Assembly: GCA_037721215.1 (NCBI GenBank)
Contig: JBBJNV010000010.1
Location: 62,001 to 126,000, forward strand
Direction: 5' to 3'
From: Gemmatimonadaceae bacterium
GTDB lineage: Bacteria; Gemmatimonadota; Gemmatimonadetes; Gemmatimonadales; Gemmatimonadaceae
Length of the DNA: 64,000 nucleotides
Part shown: positions 17,490-26,863 of the stretch, in pieces
How positions within the stretch are numbered: the first letter of the stretch is position 1
How the letters are laid out: each line of letters begins with the position of its first letter
Program-made: the position numbers and the translations under genes
Notes under the pieces: model-generated
Seen by the model: only the letters and a program-made list of their open reading frames with translations
The model's database searches: none
What the model was told of the DNA's origin: nothing

Positions 17490-18512
17490 CTAGCCGCTGC
17501 TTGTCGGAGGATTCGATCGGTTCTTCTCAACTGCACTCGCGGGAGGCCCGTGCATCTGTCGGCGCTCCGCCGTCGCCGGTGGCCGGTCCCAGGGCATCTT
17601 CCCCACGACGAGGCGGGGGACGTTGATGAACACGACGTTGCCGGCGCGTTTCGTTACCGCATCGAGTGGTATGTAAGTATCAGTTTCAAAGATTATTCCG
17701 CGCGGCACGAGCATGTACGCTTCGTTGCCCTCCGTCGCATCGACAACATCCTTCACCTCGCCAATCTCGAGGTGATCAGAGCCGCGCACAGTGTCGCCGA
17801 CATCTGCGAGAGCTCGCCCGGAGGGGGGTCCCACCGCCTGCAGAAATTCGTCCACGTGCATAACAGCGTTCCCGATCAACGGGAAGTTCACGAGCACCGC
17901 CGCCTCGTACGATGGTACGCTCTCTGACCCAATTGCGTCCGAGAGAAACGTCACGTCGTAACCATCCTCCGCCGCGTGGCGGCCAGTGCTCTCAACGCAG
18001 AGGTTGGCCGTCATCCCGGCGATCACCAGATGCGTGATGCCGAGGCGGCGCAAGTGGTCAGGCAGATCAGTGCGGAAGACATCGGTGCCCTTGTGCGGCA
18101 GGAGGATGACGTCTTCCGGCCCCGGCTGAAGGCGAGGGTGGAAATCTGCCCCCCAGCTCCCGGCCAGGAACATCTTCCTCTCGAATTGTATCCGGTTGAT
18201 GCCCGTTCGGCGGTGGAGCGAGTGGTCCGCGTAGTCTTCCTCGGTGTAGGCCATCGGCCCGAACAGGACCGGAATGCCGTTTCGCCGCGCGCCTTGAATC
18301 GCACGCTCGAGGTTCTCCACCACATCGTGCAGCCGGACCGTGTTCTTCGTCAGGTCCCAGGCGGCTCCGCCTTCGGATAGGAAGTCGTTCACGGGATCGA
18401 TTACGAGGAGCGCCGTTCGATCCGGCGGGAACGTGGCTCCCGTCTCTCCCTTGGCCAGATATGTTGCGCCATCCGCGGCTCCGCGGTCGGCGTCCTGTCC
18501 GAGATCCCTCAT
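17490..18512 (-). CDS. Isochorismatase-family hydrolase fused to a PRC-barrel/DUF2171-like domain
   Basis: About 340 residues from the ATG at 18512 with GGAGA upstream; an in-frame ATG at 18572 is possible. The cysteine-hydrolase domain (about 30-225) has the Asp in LLVIDPVNDF, a Lys in LPHKGTDVF and the nucleophile Cys in MTANLCVESTGR. After a linker, residues about 235-305 (GDTVRGSDHLEIGEVKDV, IIFETDTYIPLDAV) form a small beta domain like the PRC barrel or DUF2171. The polar tail is probably disordered. The reaction could be isochorismate, nicotinamide or carbamoyl hydrolysis. The fusion is unusual. Confidence 0.85.
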   Translation of the reverse strand: MRDLGQDADRGAADGATYLAKGETGATFPPDRTALLVIDPVNDFLSEGGAAWDLTKNTVRLHDVVENLERAIQGARRNGIPVLFGPMAYTEEDYADHSLHRRTGINRIQFERKMFLAGSWGADFHPRLQPGPEDVILLPHKGTDVFRTDLPDHLRRLGITHLVIAGMTANLCVESTGRHAAEDGYDVTFLSDAIGSESVPSYEAAVLVNFPLIGNAVMHVDEFLQAVGPPSGRALADVGDTVRGSDHLEIGEVKDVVDATEGNEAYMLVPRGIIFETDTYIPLDAVTKRAGNVVFINVPRLVVGKMPWDRPPATAERRQMHGPPASAVEKNRSNPPTSSG

Positions 18513-18636
18513 GAATGTATTCTCCGGCTGCGGGATGCCTGCTCCAACCGGTGAAAACCTAGCAAGCCGCATGCCCGCCACGTCAACGCGTGAATCACCC
18601 AGACGAAAAGTGCGTGATCGAAGAGCAGGCGCCGCG

Positions 18637-19203
18637 TCAGGGGACAGGCGCACACTCTGCGGCCCGCTCTATCACGTCGCGCAGGGTCCGCTCGATCTGC
18701 TTGCGGTGTCGCTCCTCATGCTGGGCGACCAACAGCGCCCACTGGTAAAGTGTCAGATCGCCGAGGAGGGGGTGAGGTCGCGTGACAGAAGCAAGGTCGA
18801 GTCCATCACCTTCGGCGAGTGCCTGGCGCAGCGCCAGGCGCGAGTTCTCGAGCGATTTGACCGCTTCCTTCAGGTCTGCCTCCCCGCTCACGTCAACCAC
18901 TGCAGGGGCCTTCATCGCGCGGGTCGGGTTGGCGATCGAGAACGCATCCAGGCAGCCAAGCACAGAATCATCCGAAATTTCCGCGGCAACGCCGTTGTCG
19001 CGGGCCCAGCGCACCGAGCTGGCCATCAGGCGCGCAATCTCTCTTTCCACCATCGCCAGGTGCGTGACATTTTCAGCTACGGACCATGCGTCGCTGCTCG
19101 GACGAACGGATGCGAAGGCATCGCTCGCGCCGTCGACTGTCGCCATCAGCGCGTTTCTATTCGTATCCATGACAGCCAGCACTTCACAAAGCCGCTTTCG
19201 CAT
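18637..19203 (-). CDS. DinB-superfamily protein
   Basis: About 188 residues. I chose the ATG at 19203 because GGGGGAGGG lies six bases upstream, although it overlaps the thioredoxin-like gene by 20 bases; the ATG at 19170 has no ribosome site. The four-helix DinB pattern is seen as DAWSVAENVTHLAMVE with one His and HEERHRKQIERTL with two His, giving the usual three-His metal site. DinB-fold proteins include thiol-dependent S-transferases (bacillithiol/mycothiol type) and many of unknown role. Last gene of the ElaA-thioredoxin-DinB operon. Confidence 0.82.
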   Translation of the reverse strand: MRKRLCEVLAVMDTNRNALMATVDGASDAFASVRPSSDAWSVAENVTHLAMVEREIARLMASSVRWARDNGVAAEISDDSVLGCLDAFSIANPTRAMKAPAVVDVSGEADLKEAVKSLENSRLALRQALAEGDGLDLASVTRPHPLLGDLTLYQWALLVAQHEERHRKQIERTLRDVIERAAECAPVP

Positions 19204-19744
19204 CAGCACCCTCCCCCTGCTCGATGATAGCCAGAATTTCCTCGACGATGGTCGCTCCGCGATCGCGTGCATACCACGTTCTCATTTGACGATACCGCTC
19301 GGCCTTGGGGAGCGCGAGACCCTCGGATGTCGCCCAGACCTGAAGGCTTCCAGGCCGCGGACCCCACCAGCCTCGTTCGACAAAGTCGCTGTCGAGGACG
19401 ATAACCACCGGGATGGACCTCGACCCATTGGTGAGGTGGGCGTTCATGATGTCCGGGTTCGCATCGCGCCCGATAATCCGCAGGTCGATCCCGGATGACG
19501 CTTCCTTGAGCCGGGCGAGATGAGGCAAGACGTTGACGGAATCACCACACCAGTCCTCGTGCAGCACGAGCAAATTCCACTGCCCACGCAACAACGACGC
19601 GCGATGCGAGCTTTCGCTGCTCAGGCTCGCCTTTTTATAGAGCGCCTCCAACAGATTGTCGCCGTCCTTCATCCGTCTCAGCAAACCGGCAAAAGTCTCG
19701 CCCGCCTCAAAGCTCTGCCGGATCAAGCGCATGGCGTCATCCAC
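19184..19744 (-). CDS. Thioredoxin-fold protein with CGDS motif
   Basis: 186 residues, no signal peptide. The thioredoxin core is visible as WNLLVLHEDWCGDSVNVLPHL, followed by LRIIGRDANPDIMN and the cis-Pro segment SRSIPVVIVLD. The active site is CxxS (CGDS), a monothiol rather than a dithiol site, as in the thioredoxin_9 group. It could be an adaptor or glutaredoxin-like protein. It overlaps both neighbours (8 and 20 bases), so ElaA, this gene and the DinB gene form one unit; a thiol theme is possible with DinB. Confidence 0.85.
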   Translation of the reverse strand: MDDAMRLIRQSFEAGETFAGLLRRMKDGDNLLEALYKKASLSSESSHRASLLRGQWNLLVLHEDWCGDSVNVLPHLARLKEASSGIDLRIIGRDANPDIMNAHLTNGSRSIPVVIVLDSDFVERGWWGPRPGSLQVWATSEGLALPKAERYRQMRTWYARDRGATIVEEILAIIEQGEGADAKAAL

Positions 19745-20222
19745 GGAGCATGTCCACGTGCCAGATATTGTCTTCGGTGTAGGGTTGAGTCACTCGTCTG
19801 AAGCCGAAACGCGAGTAGAATGATTCAAGATACATCTGCGCGGCGATCCTGATCGCGCTTCCCCATCCGTTCGTTTCGATCCGCTGGATCGCCTCGGTCA
19901 TCAACTCCAGACCGGCGCCTGAACGGCGGACATCAGGGTGAGTCACCACTCTGCCAATCGAAGCCTCGGGGTACTTTGCGCCTGGCGGGAACAGCCGCGC
20001 GTACGCGATGAGCTTTGTATCGCCATCGGTCGCGCGCCAGCCCAGCAGGTGGACGGCTGCAAGGTCGCTTCCGTCGGCGTCCATATAGGGACAGTTCTGC
20101 TCGACAACGAACACACGCTGCCTCAGCTCCATGGCGGAATAGAGATCAGCGGGACTGAGGGCGGCAAAGGTGGAATGCTGCCAGAAACTGATCGTGCCCG
20201 CGGGGGCTGTCTGATGATGCAT
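19737..20222 (-). CDS. GNAT acetyltransferase, ElaA family
   Basis: About 161 residues from the ATG at 20222; a GTG at 20252 would add ten residues. ElaA hallmarks are present: LYSAMELRQRVFVVEQNCPY, the Asp-rich DADGSDLAAVHLLGW, and ASIGRVVTHPDVRRSGAGLEL, where the acetyl-CoA pyrophosphate loop normally reads RGxGxG/A (here RRSGAG). The C-terminal FYSRFGFRRVT is also typical. The acceptor is unknown. Confidence 0.88.
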   Translation of the reverse strand: MHHQTAPAGTISFWQHSTFAALSPADLYSAMELRQRVFVVEQNCPYMDADGSDLAAVHLLGWRATDGDTKLIAYARLFPPGAKYPEASIGRVVTHPDVRRSGAGLELMTEAIQRIETNGWGSAIRIAAQMYLESFYSRFGFRRVTQPYTEDNIWHVDMLRG

Positions 20223-20385
20223 GATCGTGGGAAGATCAACGAAGAAGTACACAGATGCGAGATCTCAGAAGCATAGCTGTTTGGCTCCTATATGCGTTCG
20301 ACCCGCAACTAAAAAGCTATACTTCTGTTCCTCCGCAGCGCCGTTTTTCCTGTTCGATTTCAGTATTTTCTCCAACGGTCCCAGC

Positions 20386-21753
20386 ATGCCAGAACCCATC
20401 TCACTGCTGCGAATCGCAGCCCTCGCCCTGATGCTTGGCGCCACGGCCTGTACCGCGTCCACCGGTGTTCCCGTCGCCGCACGGAGCAGCTCTCCAGTGA
20501 TCACGACCGGCGGCGACGTAACGATTGGCCTTCATCGCGATCCTGCACTCGTCCAGCTGATTGCGCAGATCTCGCCCGCGCGCATTCGCGACACTGACTC
20601 GATACTCGTTTCATTCGGCACGCGCCACACCATGGCGGACACTCTCAGCGCGACGCGAGGCATTGGCGCTGCCCGCCGTTTTCTGCATCAGCGGCTCAGC
20701 GGCTACAGCGCTGAATGCGGCGGGTGCCTGCGCGTCGAGTACAACGATGAGATGGTCGAAGTCACACGGCACCCGCAGAAACCGAAAGTCGACATTGTAA
20801 ACGTGCTCGCATGGCTGCCTGGACGCGACACGAGCAGGGTGGTGGTGATCGGTGGACACTACGATTCGTGCATCTGCAACGTCGACCGGTTCGATTTCAC
20901 CTCCGACGCACCGGGCGCAGACGACGACGGATCGGGCACTGCAGCGGTGGTCGAGCTGGCACGCGTGTTCTCCCGCGCGTTCCCTCGCGGACTCGACGCC
21001 ACGATAATTTTTGCCCTCTACTCGGGTGAAGAGCTTGGCCTGCTTGGCTCCACCCATCTCGCGCGCAGCCTGCACGCCTCCAACTACAGGGTCGTGGCCG
21101 CTATGACCGACGACATCGTCGGCAACGTCGTCGCGGACGATGGCCAGGTCGATTCGACGAGCGTGCGAATCTTTGGTGCCGACCCGGACAATGGGCCGAG
21201 CCGCGAGTTGGCGCGCTATGCCTGGGCGGTCGGGACGTTGTACAACCCCGCCTTTGCCGTGTTTCCAGTGTTCCGGCTCGACCGCGTAGGCCGTGGAGGT
21301 GACCATTCGCCATTCGTCACTCTTCGCGATGCCGGTCTTCGATTTACCGAACGGCTCGAGAATTACAAGCGGCAACACCTCGCGACAGATCTGCTGAAGG
21401 ACGTCAACTTCGGGTACGTTGCAAATGTTGCACGGCTGAACGCGGCGGTGGTCGGTGGCCTGGCCAGCGCGCCATCGGTGCCGGACAGCGTCACTGCCCG
21501 CCGCGATCAGGCTTCGGGTGGTCAGAAATGGCTCCTCGCGTGGAAACCGGTGGCTGGTGCAGCGAGCTACGAGATTCTCGTGAGGCGCACTTCATCGGCC
21601 ACGCACGACCAGGTGATACCGGTTGGCAACGTGACCTCATATCTGCTCCCGTTCCAGCTCGATGATTACTGGGCGGGCGTACGTTCAGTTGGAGCAAACG
21701 GGCACCGCTCGATTGCGGTGGTGGTGCCCCCACCGACTTATGTAACGCGATAG
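20386..21753 (+). CDS. Secreted M28-family zinc aminopeptidase lipoprotein
   Basis: About 455 residues from the ATG at 20386; the signal peptide ends in a lipobox (LMLGATACTA). The M28 metal ligands are all present: His in VIGGHYDSC, Asp in PGADDDGSG, Glu pair in YSGEELGLLGS, Asp in MTDDIVGN and His in GRGGDHSPFV. A C-terminal beta domain (about 365-455, KWLLAWKPVAGAASYEILV) resembles fibronectin type III. It probably releases N-terminal residues from peptides in the periplasm or outside. Divergent from elaA. Confidence 0.92.
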   Translation: MPEPISLLRIAALALMLGATACTASTGVPVAARSSSPVITTGGDVTIGLHRDPALVQLIAQISPARIRDTDSILVSFGTRHTMADTLSATRGIGAARRFLHQRLSGYSAECGGCLRVEYNDEMVEVTRHPQKPKVDIVNVLAWLPGRDTSRVVVIGGHYDSCICNVDRFDFTSDAPGADDDGSGTAAVVELARVFSRAFPRGLDATIIFALYSGEELGLLGSTHLARSLHASNYRVVAAMTDDIVGNVVADDGQVDSTSVRIFGADPDNGPSRELARYAWAVGTLYNPAFAVFPVFRLDRVGRGGDHSPFVTLRDAGLRFTERLENYKRQHLATDLLKDVNFGYVANVARLNAAVVGGLASAPSVPDSVTARRDQASGGQKWLLAWKPVAGAASYEILVRRTSSATHDQVIPVGNVTSYLLPFQLDDYWAGVRSVGANGHRSIAVVVPPPTYVTR

Positions 21754-21822
21754 GATCGCTAACACAGTCGCCGCCAGCCCCGCGAATCTGGCAGCTTTGC
21801 GAAAGTCGAACCGGCGTTGCGG

Positions 21823-23694
21823 CTAATCTTGCACACCGAGAGCCTTGAGAAAGTTGCGCAGCCTCGACTTCAACGATGGGCGGGCCGCCGGCACTGATGC
21901 CGATACCTCCGCGACAGGAGCCCGCGGGGTGGAAGATCCGCCAATCGCTTCAAGAAATTCCGACGCGCTCTGAAATCTCGAAGCAGGGTCCTTCTGCATC
22001 GACTTCCTGATCGCCAGCCTCACGGCTAGCGGAGTATCTGCGCGGAAATGTTCGAGTGGCTCCGGATCACGGGTCAGATGAGCTACAAGGATTGCGTGAT
22101 CGGTCTCGCCGGAAAACGGCGGACGTCCAGCAAAAATCTCGAACCCCACCACGCCCACGGAATAGATGTCCGCGCGCCCATCCACGTTTTTTTCCCCGAG
22201 AGCCTGTTCCGGGGGCATGTACCCCACCGTACCAAGAGACATTCCCGTGCCGGTAATGCGTTCTCCCGTTTCATTTCCCACACCGGTCAGCGCCGACGCA
22301 ATTCCGAAATCCGCAAGAACAGCGTGCCCGCCAAGAATCAGAATATTCTCCGGCTTGATGTCTCGATGAACGATGCCCTGCTCGTGCGCGCACGAAAGCG
22401 CGTCAGTTATCTCGCAGAGAAGACGCACCCCATCCTCGATCGATAACCGGCCCTCGCGGCGGAGCCGTGCACGCAGGGACTCTCCCTCGAAGAATGGCAT
22501 GATGTAGTACGCGAGACCACCGCGCACACCAGCAGATATAATTGGAAGAATGTGAGGATGATGAAGCAGAGCTGTGACTTTGCTCTCGCGCCTGAATCGG
22601 GCCAGCATCATCGGGCTCGTCAGTTCCGGAGGAAGGATTTTGATCACCACCCGCCGGTGCAGCTCGATGTCGGTGGCAACGAAGAGCCGGCTCATGCCGC
22701 CACTCTTCATTTCCTTCTCCACTTTGTAGACGCCCTCAAAGGCCACCTTGAGCGACTCCAGCATTTCATTTGGCGCTAAGTCCTTGTTCGTACTCAGGGG
22801 CATGGCTTCCGTCGACGGCGGCAGAGACACAGGCATAACCACAATCGCCTCCCGCAGCGCCTCGCTGAAATCCGCCGTGCCCAGCCAGCGATCCTCCGGT
22901 GCCTGCGCCATCGCCCGGCCGACCACGCGCTCGAGTTCCGCCGGCACATTGTCCCTAAGGTCTCGCAACGACTGTGGAGCCTCGGCGAAACGAAGCGCAA
23001 GCAAAGCCTCGCGAGTGGCGGCCGCGAACGGAGGGAATCCGGCTAGCATCTCATACACGACGCAACCGAGCGAGAAGATATCGCTGCGCTGATCCAGCTC
23101 GCGCCGTCCGAGCGCCTGCTCGGGACTCATGTAGGCGGGGGTTCCGACAGTAAGCCCCGTGCGAGTGAGCCGCTCGCCACCCGCGCCGACGAGCGCCCGG
23201 GCGATGCCGAAATCGAGAATGAAAACCCCGGAGGGTGAAACGATGATGTTGTGAGGCTTTATATCGCGATGGATGACGCCGCGATTGTGGGCGTACCCCA
23301 TCGGCTTCATCACTTCCCGCGCAACTCGAACTGCTTCGTTGACGGGAAGCTGCCCGTGGCGATCGATCAGCAACCTGACTGACTCACCCTCCACGTACGT
23401 CATCACATAAAACGGCAGACCACCCGCCACTCCGCTGTCGATCACCTTTGGAATGAACGGGTGGTCGAAGTTCGCAATGAATTCCACTTCGCGCAAAAAT
23501 CTCTCGGCAGCGACCGCGTTAGCGTATTCGGATCGAAGCACCTTTGCCGCCACAAGGCCGCCGTCGCGGCCATCTGTGCACAGGTACACAGTGGCCACTC
23601 CGCCGCGTCCAAGCTCACGCTCCACCCGATATCTCGCGGGAAGATCGTAAAGAGTCTCTGCGCCCTCACCAGCGGGCCTATCGCCTTGCGTCAC
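21823..23694 (-). CDS. Tandem Ser/Thr protein kinase with two complete kinase domains
   Basis: 623 residues from a GTG at 23694, with GAGG eight bases upstream. Kinase domain 1 (about 22-285) has the Gly loop LGRGGVATVYL, Lys in VAAKVL, HRDIKPHN, DFG (ILDFGIA) and the PEQ variant of APE. Kinase domain 2 (about 330-590) has KSGGMSRLFVA, Lys in VVIKILP, HRDIKPEN, DFG (LADFGIA) and PEQ. Both therefore look catalytically competent. There is no membrane segment and no sensor domain, unlike PknB-type kinases; a short basic tail (SLKSRLRNFLKAL) ends the protein. It starts 165 bases from a divergent AAA-LuxR regulator. Confidence 0.93.
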   Translation of the reverse strand: MTQGDRPAGEGAETLYDLPARYRVERELGRGGVATVYLCTDGRDGGLVAAKVLRSEYANAVAAERFLREVEFIANFDHPFIPKVIDSGVAGGLPFYVMTYVEGESVRLLIDRHGQLPVNEAVRVAREVMKPMGYAHNRGVIHRDIKPHNIIVSPSGVFILDFGIARALVGAGGERLTRTGLTVGTPAYMSPEQALGRRELDQRSDIFSLGCVVYEMLAGFPPFAAATREALLALRFAEAPQSLRDLRDNVPAELERVVGRAMAQAPEDRWLGTADFSEALREAIVVMPVSLPPSTEAMPLSTNKDLAPNEMLESLKVAFEGVYKVEKEMKSGGMSRLFVATDIELHRRVVIKILPPELTSPMMLARFRRESKVTALLHHPHILPIISAGVRGGLAYYIMPFFEGESLRARLRREGRLSIEDGVRLLCEITDALSCAHEQGIVHRDIKPENILILGGHAVLADFGIASALTGVGNETGERITGTGMSLGTVGYMPPEQALGEKNVDGRADIYSVGVVGFEIFAGRPPFSGETDHAILVAHLTRDPEPLEHFRADTPLAVRLAIRKSMQKDPASRFQSASEFLEAIGGSSTPRAPVAEVSASVPAARPSLKSRLRNFLKALGVQD

Positions 23695-23858
23695 GATGAG
23701 GGCCTCATGTCATGTAAGGACTTCGATGTCCATCGGTGCCGAACGGCCGAGGCGGCGAGTCTACTCGGAACATCGCCGTACCTGTGGTTGCATATTATTG
23801 CGCAAGCTGCCCGGGCCAGCAACCCTCTTTTACTCATGTCCTTAACAAGGTCGATATA

Positions 23859-26855
23859 ATGCAGCCGCGTACGGCTCCGATGATCGGACGAGAAGCTGAG
23901 CTGGCGCTCATGGAGGCGGTTCTTCGCGCCGCAACATCGGGCAATGGGTCGACGATGTTCGTGTCCGGCGACGGCGGCGTTGGCAAAACCCGCATCCTGG
24001 CCTCCGCTGCTGAGAAAGCCACCCGCGAAGGATGGAACGTCGTGCTCGGCAGAGCATATGCCGTCGAAACGGGCATCCCATACTCGCTCTTCGCCGACGC
24101 ACTACTGCCATCGCTGAGACAACTGGAACCCGGCGCGCTGTCTGTTCTGTCGCGCGGGGGAACCGCTGAGCTCGCATATCTGTTTCCCGCCCTGTCGTCA
24201 TCAGGAAGCCGAACAAGCGCGGGCGCGGGCGCTGATCCATCGGAGCTCAAATCGCGATTGCTCTGGAATTTCACGCAGTTCCTCGGACGGTTTGCCGCGC
24301 GACAGCCGCTGTGTCTGGTACTGGAGAATCTGCAGTGGGCCGACGCCGCCTCGCTCGAGCTTTTCCACTTCGTGGCCCGTCAAATTTCTGGACACCGCAT
24401 CGCGCTCCTTGCCTCATACAACGAAACAGAGCGCGATTCGAATCAGATGCTGCGCACCACCGAGCAATCACTGGTGAAACTCGGCGCGGCGACGTGCTGC
24501 CGCGTCGGACCGCTGGCCCAAACCGATGTCGGCGAAATGCTGCGCGAGATGTTCGGTGTCGATCCCGATACCATCCGGCAATTCACGGCTCTCCTCTATG
24601 GATGGACGCGTGGCAATCCCTTCTTCGTTGAGGAAACTCTCAAGTGGCTCGTCGAATCCGCGGTGCTTCGCGAGCAGGACGGCCGGTGGACAGGGTGGGA
24701 GGTAGAGTCGCTTCAGCTGCCGCCAACAGTGCGCGATGCCGTTGCGTCGCGGCTCGGCCGGCTGTCGGCATCTGCGCGTGAACTCGCAAACCTTGCTGCG
24801 GTTGTCGGGACGCGGGTGACATTCGCGCAACTGGTTGCGCTGTCGCGAACGTCCGACGCACTCGTTGCCGAAGCGGTGGACGAGCTCTGTGCCGAACGCG
24901 TACTAGTCGAAGTCGAGGGCCCCGCCGGTCCAGCCTACGATTTCATGCACCCGATCATGCAGCAGGTGACCTATTCGTCGCTTGGCCACGCCCGCTCACG
25001 CCTTCTTCATGCGGCCGTTGCGGAAGCCCTCGAGAAATACTACGGAAAGAAATCCCTTGCCCACGCGGGTGAGCTTGCATTCCACTTCACCCGCTCCACA
25101 TCGATGGCGCCCAAGGCCATCCAGTACCTCGGCGAAGCGGGACGCATGGCGCTTCAGACGTACGCGAATCGTGAAGCTGCGGATTTTCTCGGATCGGCAC
25201 TCGAGCAGATCGACAACCTCGATGATGGCTCGATCGACCGGGACGAAATTGTGAGGAGTCTGGCGAGAGCCCGCCAGAGGCTTGGCAACTATGAAGGTGC
25301 GCTGGCGCTGTGGGAGACGGCGCGTCAGAAAGCGGTCGCGGCGGGGAACCACAACGCCGTCACGGTGATCGAGCATCGAATGGGCCTCGCATGTTATTGG
25401 GACGGGCGGTACGACGAGGCCCTCGCCCATTACACGGACGGGCTCAACGGCGTCGGCGGCTCGCCCGACAACGCCGTAGTGATGCGGCTGCATCTCGCCA
25501 GGGGCATGTGCTTCCAGGATCTGGGAAGACTCGATGATGCCAAAGCGGAAATGGAGTGTGCATTGCAGGCCGCGGAGGCCGCCAACAGCACGCCGCTGCT
25601 GGCTCGCGCACATCGGGCGTTGCTGCTCCTCTATGCATGGACGGGGCCCGCCGATGTCGCCCTTTTCCATGGCAGGAAAGCAGTCGAGCTGGCGGTGAGC
25701 TCGAAAGATCTGATGCTGGAGTGGACGGCGCACTGGGGCATGGCAGTACTTGCCGGCCTCACCAGCGACGCCGCGGGCATGATCAAACACATTCGCGAGA
25801 GCGAGCACCTCGCGGCACGGCTTAAATCACCCCTCCTCGCGCTGTGGTCTGCGGAGCTCTCAGTGCAATACGCGTCCACCACGGGAGACTGGGATGCGGG
25901 GTTGGCGACCGGCGAGAGAACGATCGCACTCGCTCGGTCGCTCCGTCAGCGCGCCCTGTTGCCGCGATTGCTGGTATGGACCGGGCTAATCCATTTGTGG
26001 CGGAGTGATCTCGCCAAGGCGAAAACTTACTTCGATGAGGCGTGGCAATTGTCGGGGGCGGGATCAGACGATTCCCGGATCAACGTGCCGACGCTGGCAC
26101 CGACACACATGGGCTTGGCTGCCTATTACCTCGAGACCAACAATTTTGCCGAGGCGATAAGGATCGGCGAGGCGGGTATGGAGATCGCCGACAGGTCCGG
26201 ATATCTGGCATGGTCGCTTCAGTTCCTGCTGCCGGTGGTCGGTGAAGCGTCACTCTGGATACGAGACTTCGAACGCGCCGAACGCCATTCCGTGAGAATG
26301 AGGCGTGACGCCACTCGTCTTGGCAATCGGCTCGGGCTGGCAATGGCAGACGCATGTGACGGAATGCTGCTGTTGCTTCGCGATGCAAACTCCGAGGCAG
26401 CGATTCCACTTCTGCGGGCTGCTGCGGAAACCCTCGAATCGATTCCCTATCCCGACTCAGCCGCGCGCGTCCGCCGCATTCTCGCGTGGGCGCTCCGCGA
26501 CAACGGCGATCGCGATGGCGCAATGCGTGAGTTCAGACGCGCGCACGACGTCTTTGCTAGGCTGCACGCAGCGACTGCACTCACCGAAGTGCGTGAGGAA
26601 ATCAGGAAACTGGGGGTGCGTCCGCCGTCGCGCACGCTTGTCGCCGGCGCGGGGGGCCTAACCGGGCGTGAGCTTGAGATTGCACGCATGGTGGCCCGCA
26701 GAAAATCCAACCGGGAAATAGGGAGTAAGCTCGACATATCTGCCCGGACGGTGAGCACCCATATGTCCAACATCTTCCTCAAACTCGGCGTCGCGTCCCG
26801 GGGGGAACTGGCGGATGTGATCCGTACCAGATTTCCGGAGGTCGATTCACCATGA
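23859..26855 (+). CDS. Large AAA-ATPase/TPR/LuxR-type transcriptional regulator
   Basis: About 998 residues from the ATG at 23859 (AAGG eight bases upstream). An N-terminal STAND/AAA_16-type ATPase starts IGREAELALM with Walker A GDGGVGKT and Walker B-like LCLVLENLQWAD. The middle (about 400-900) is helical with TPR-like repeats (LGNYEGALALWETA, GRYDEALAHYTDG, LGRLDDAKAEMECA). The C-terminus (930-990) is a LuxR/GerE helix-turn-helix: LTGRELEIARMVARRKSNRE, then ISARTVSTHMSNIF. Such proteins sense a ligand or partner through the TPR part and activate transcription. Divergent from the tandem kinase. Confidence 0.93.
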   Translation: MQPRTAPMIGREAELALMEAVLRAATSGNGSTMFVSGDGGVGKTRILASAAEKATREGWNVVLGRAYAVETGIPYSLFADALLPSLRQLEPGALSVLSRGGTAELAYLFPALSSSGSRTSAGAGADPSELKSRLLWNFTQFLGRFAARQPLCLVLENLQWADAASLELFHFVARQISGHRIALLASYNETERDSNQMLRTTEQSLVKLGAATCCRVGPLAQTDVGEMLREMFGVDPDTIRQFTALLYGWTRGNPFFVEETLKWLVESAVLREQDGRWTGWEVESLQLPPTVRDAVASRLGRLSASARELANLAAVVGTRVTFAQLVALSRTSDALVAEAVDELCAERVLVEVEGPAGPAYDFMHPIMQQVTYSSLGHARSRLLHAAVAEALEKYYGKKSLAHAGELAFHFTRSTSMAPKAIQYLGEAGRMALQTYANREAADFLGSALEQIDNLDDGSIDRDEIVRSLARARQRLGNYEGALALWETARQKAVAAGNHNAVTVIEHRMGLACYWDGRYDEALAHYTDGLNGVGGSPDNAVVMRLHLARGMCFQDLGRLDDAKAEMECALQAAEAANSTPLLARAHRALLLLYAWTGPADVALFHGRKAVELAVSSKDLMLEWTAHWGMAVLAGLTSDAAGMIKHIRESEHLAARLKSPLLALWSAELSVQYASTTGDWDAGLATGERTIALARSLRQRALLPRLLVWTGLIHLWRSDLAKAKTYFDEAWQLSGAGSDDSRINVPTLAPTHMGLAAYYLETNNFAEAIRIGEAGMEIADRSGYLAWSLQFLLPVVGEASLWIRDFERAERHSVRMRRDATRLGNRLGLAMADACDGMLLLLRDANSEAAIPLLRAAAETLESIPYPDSAARVRRILAWALRDNGDRDGAMREFRRAHDVFARLHAATALTEVREEIRKLGVRPPSRTLVAGAGGLTGRELEIARMVARRKSNREIGSKLDISARTVSTHMSNIFLKLGVASRGELADVIRTRFPEVDSP

Positions 26856-26863
26856 GAAACTGA

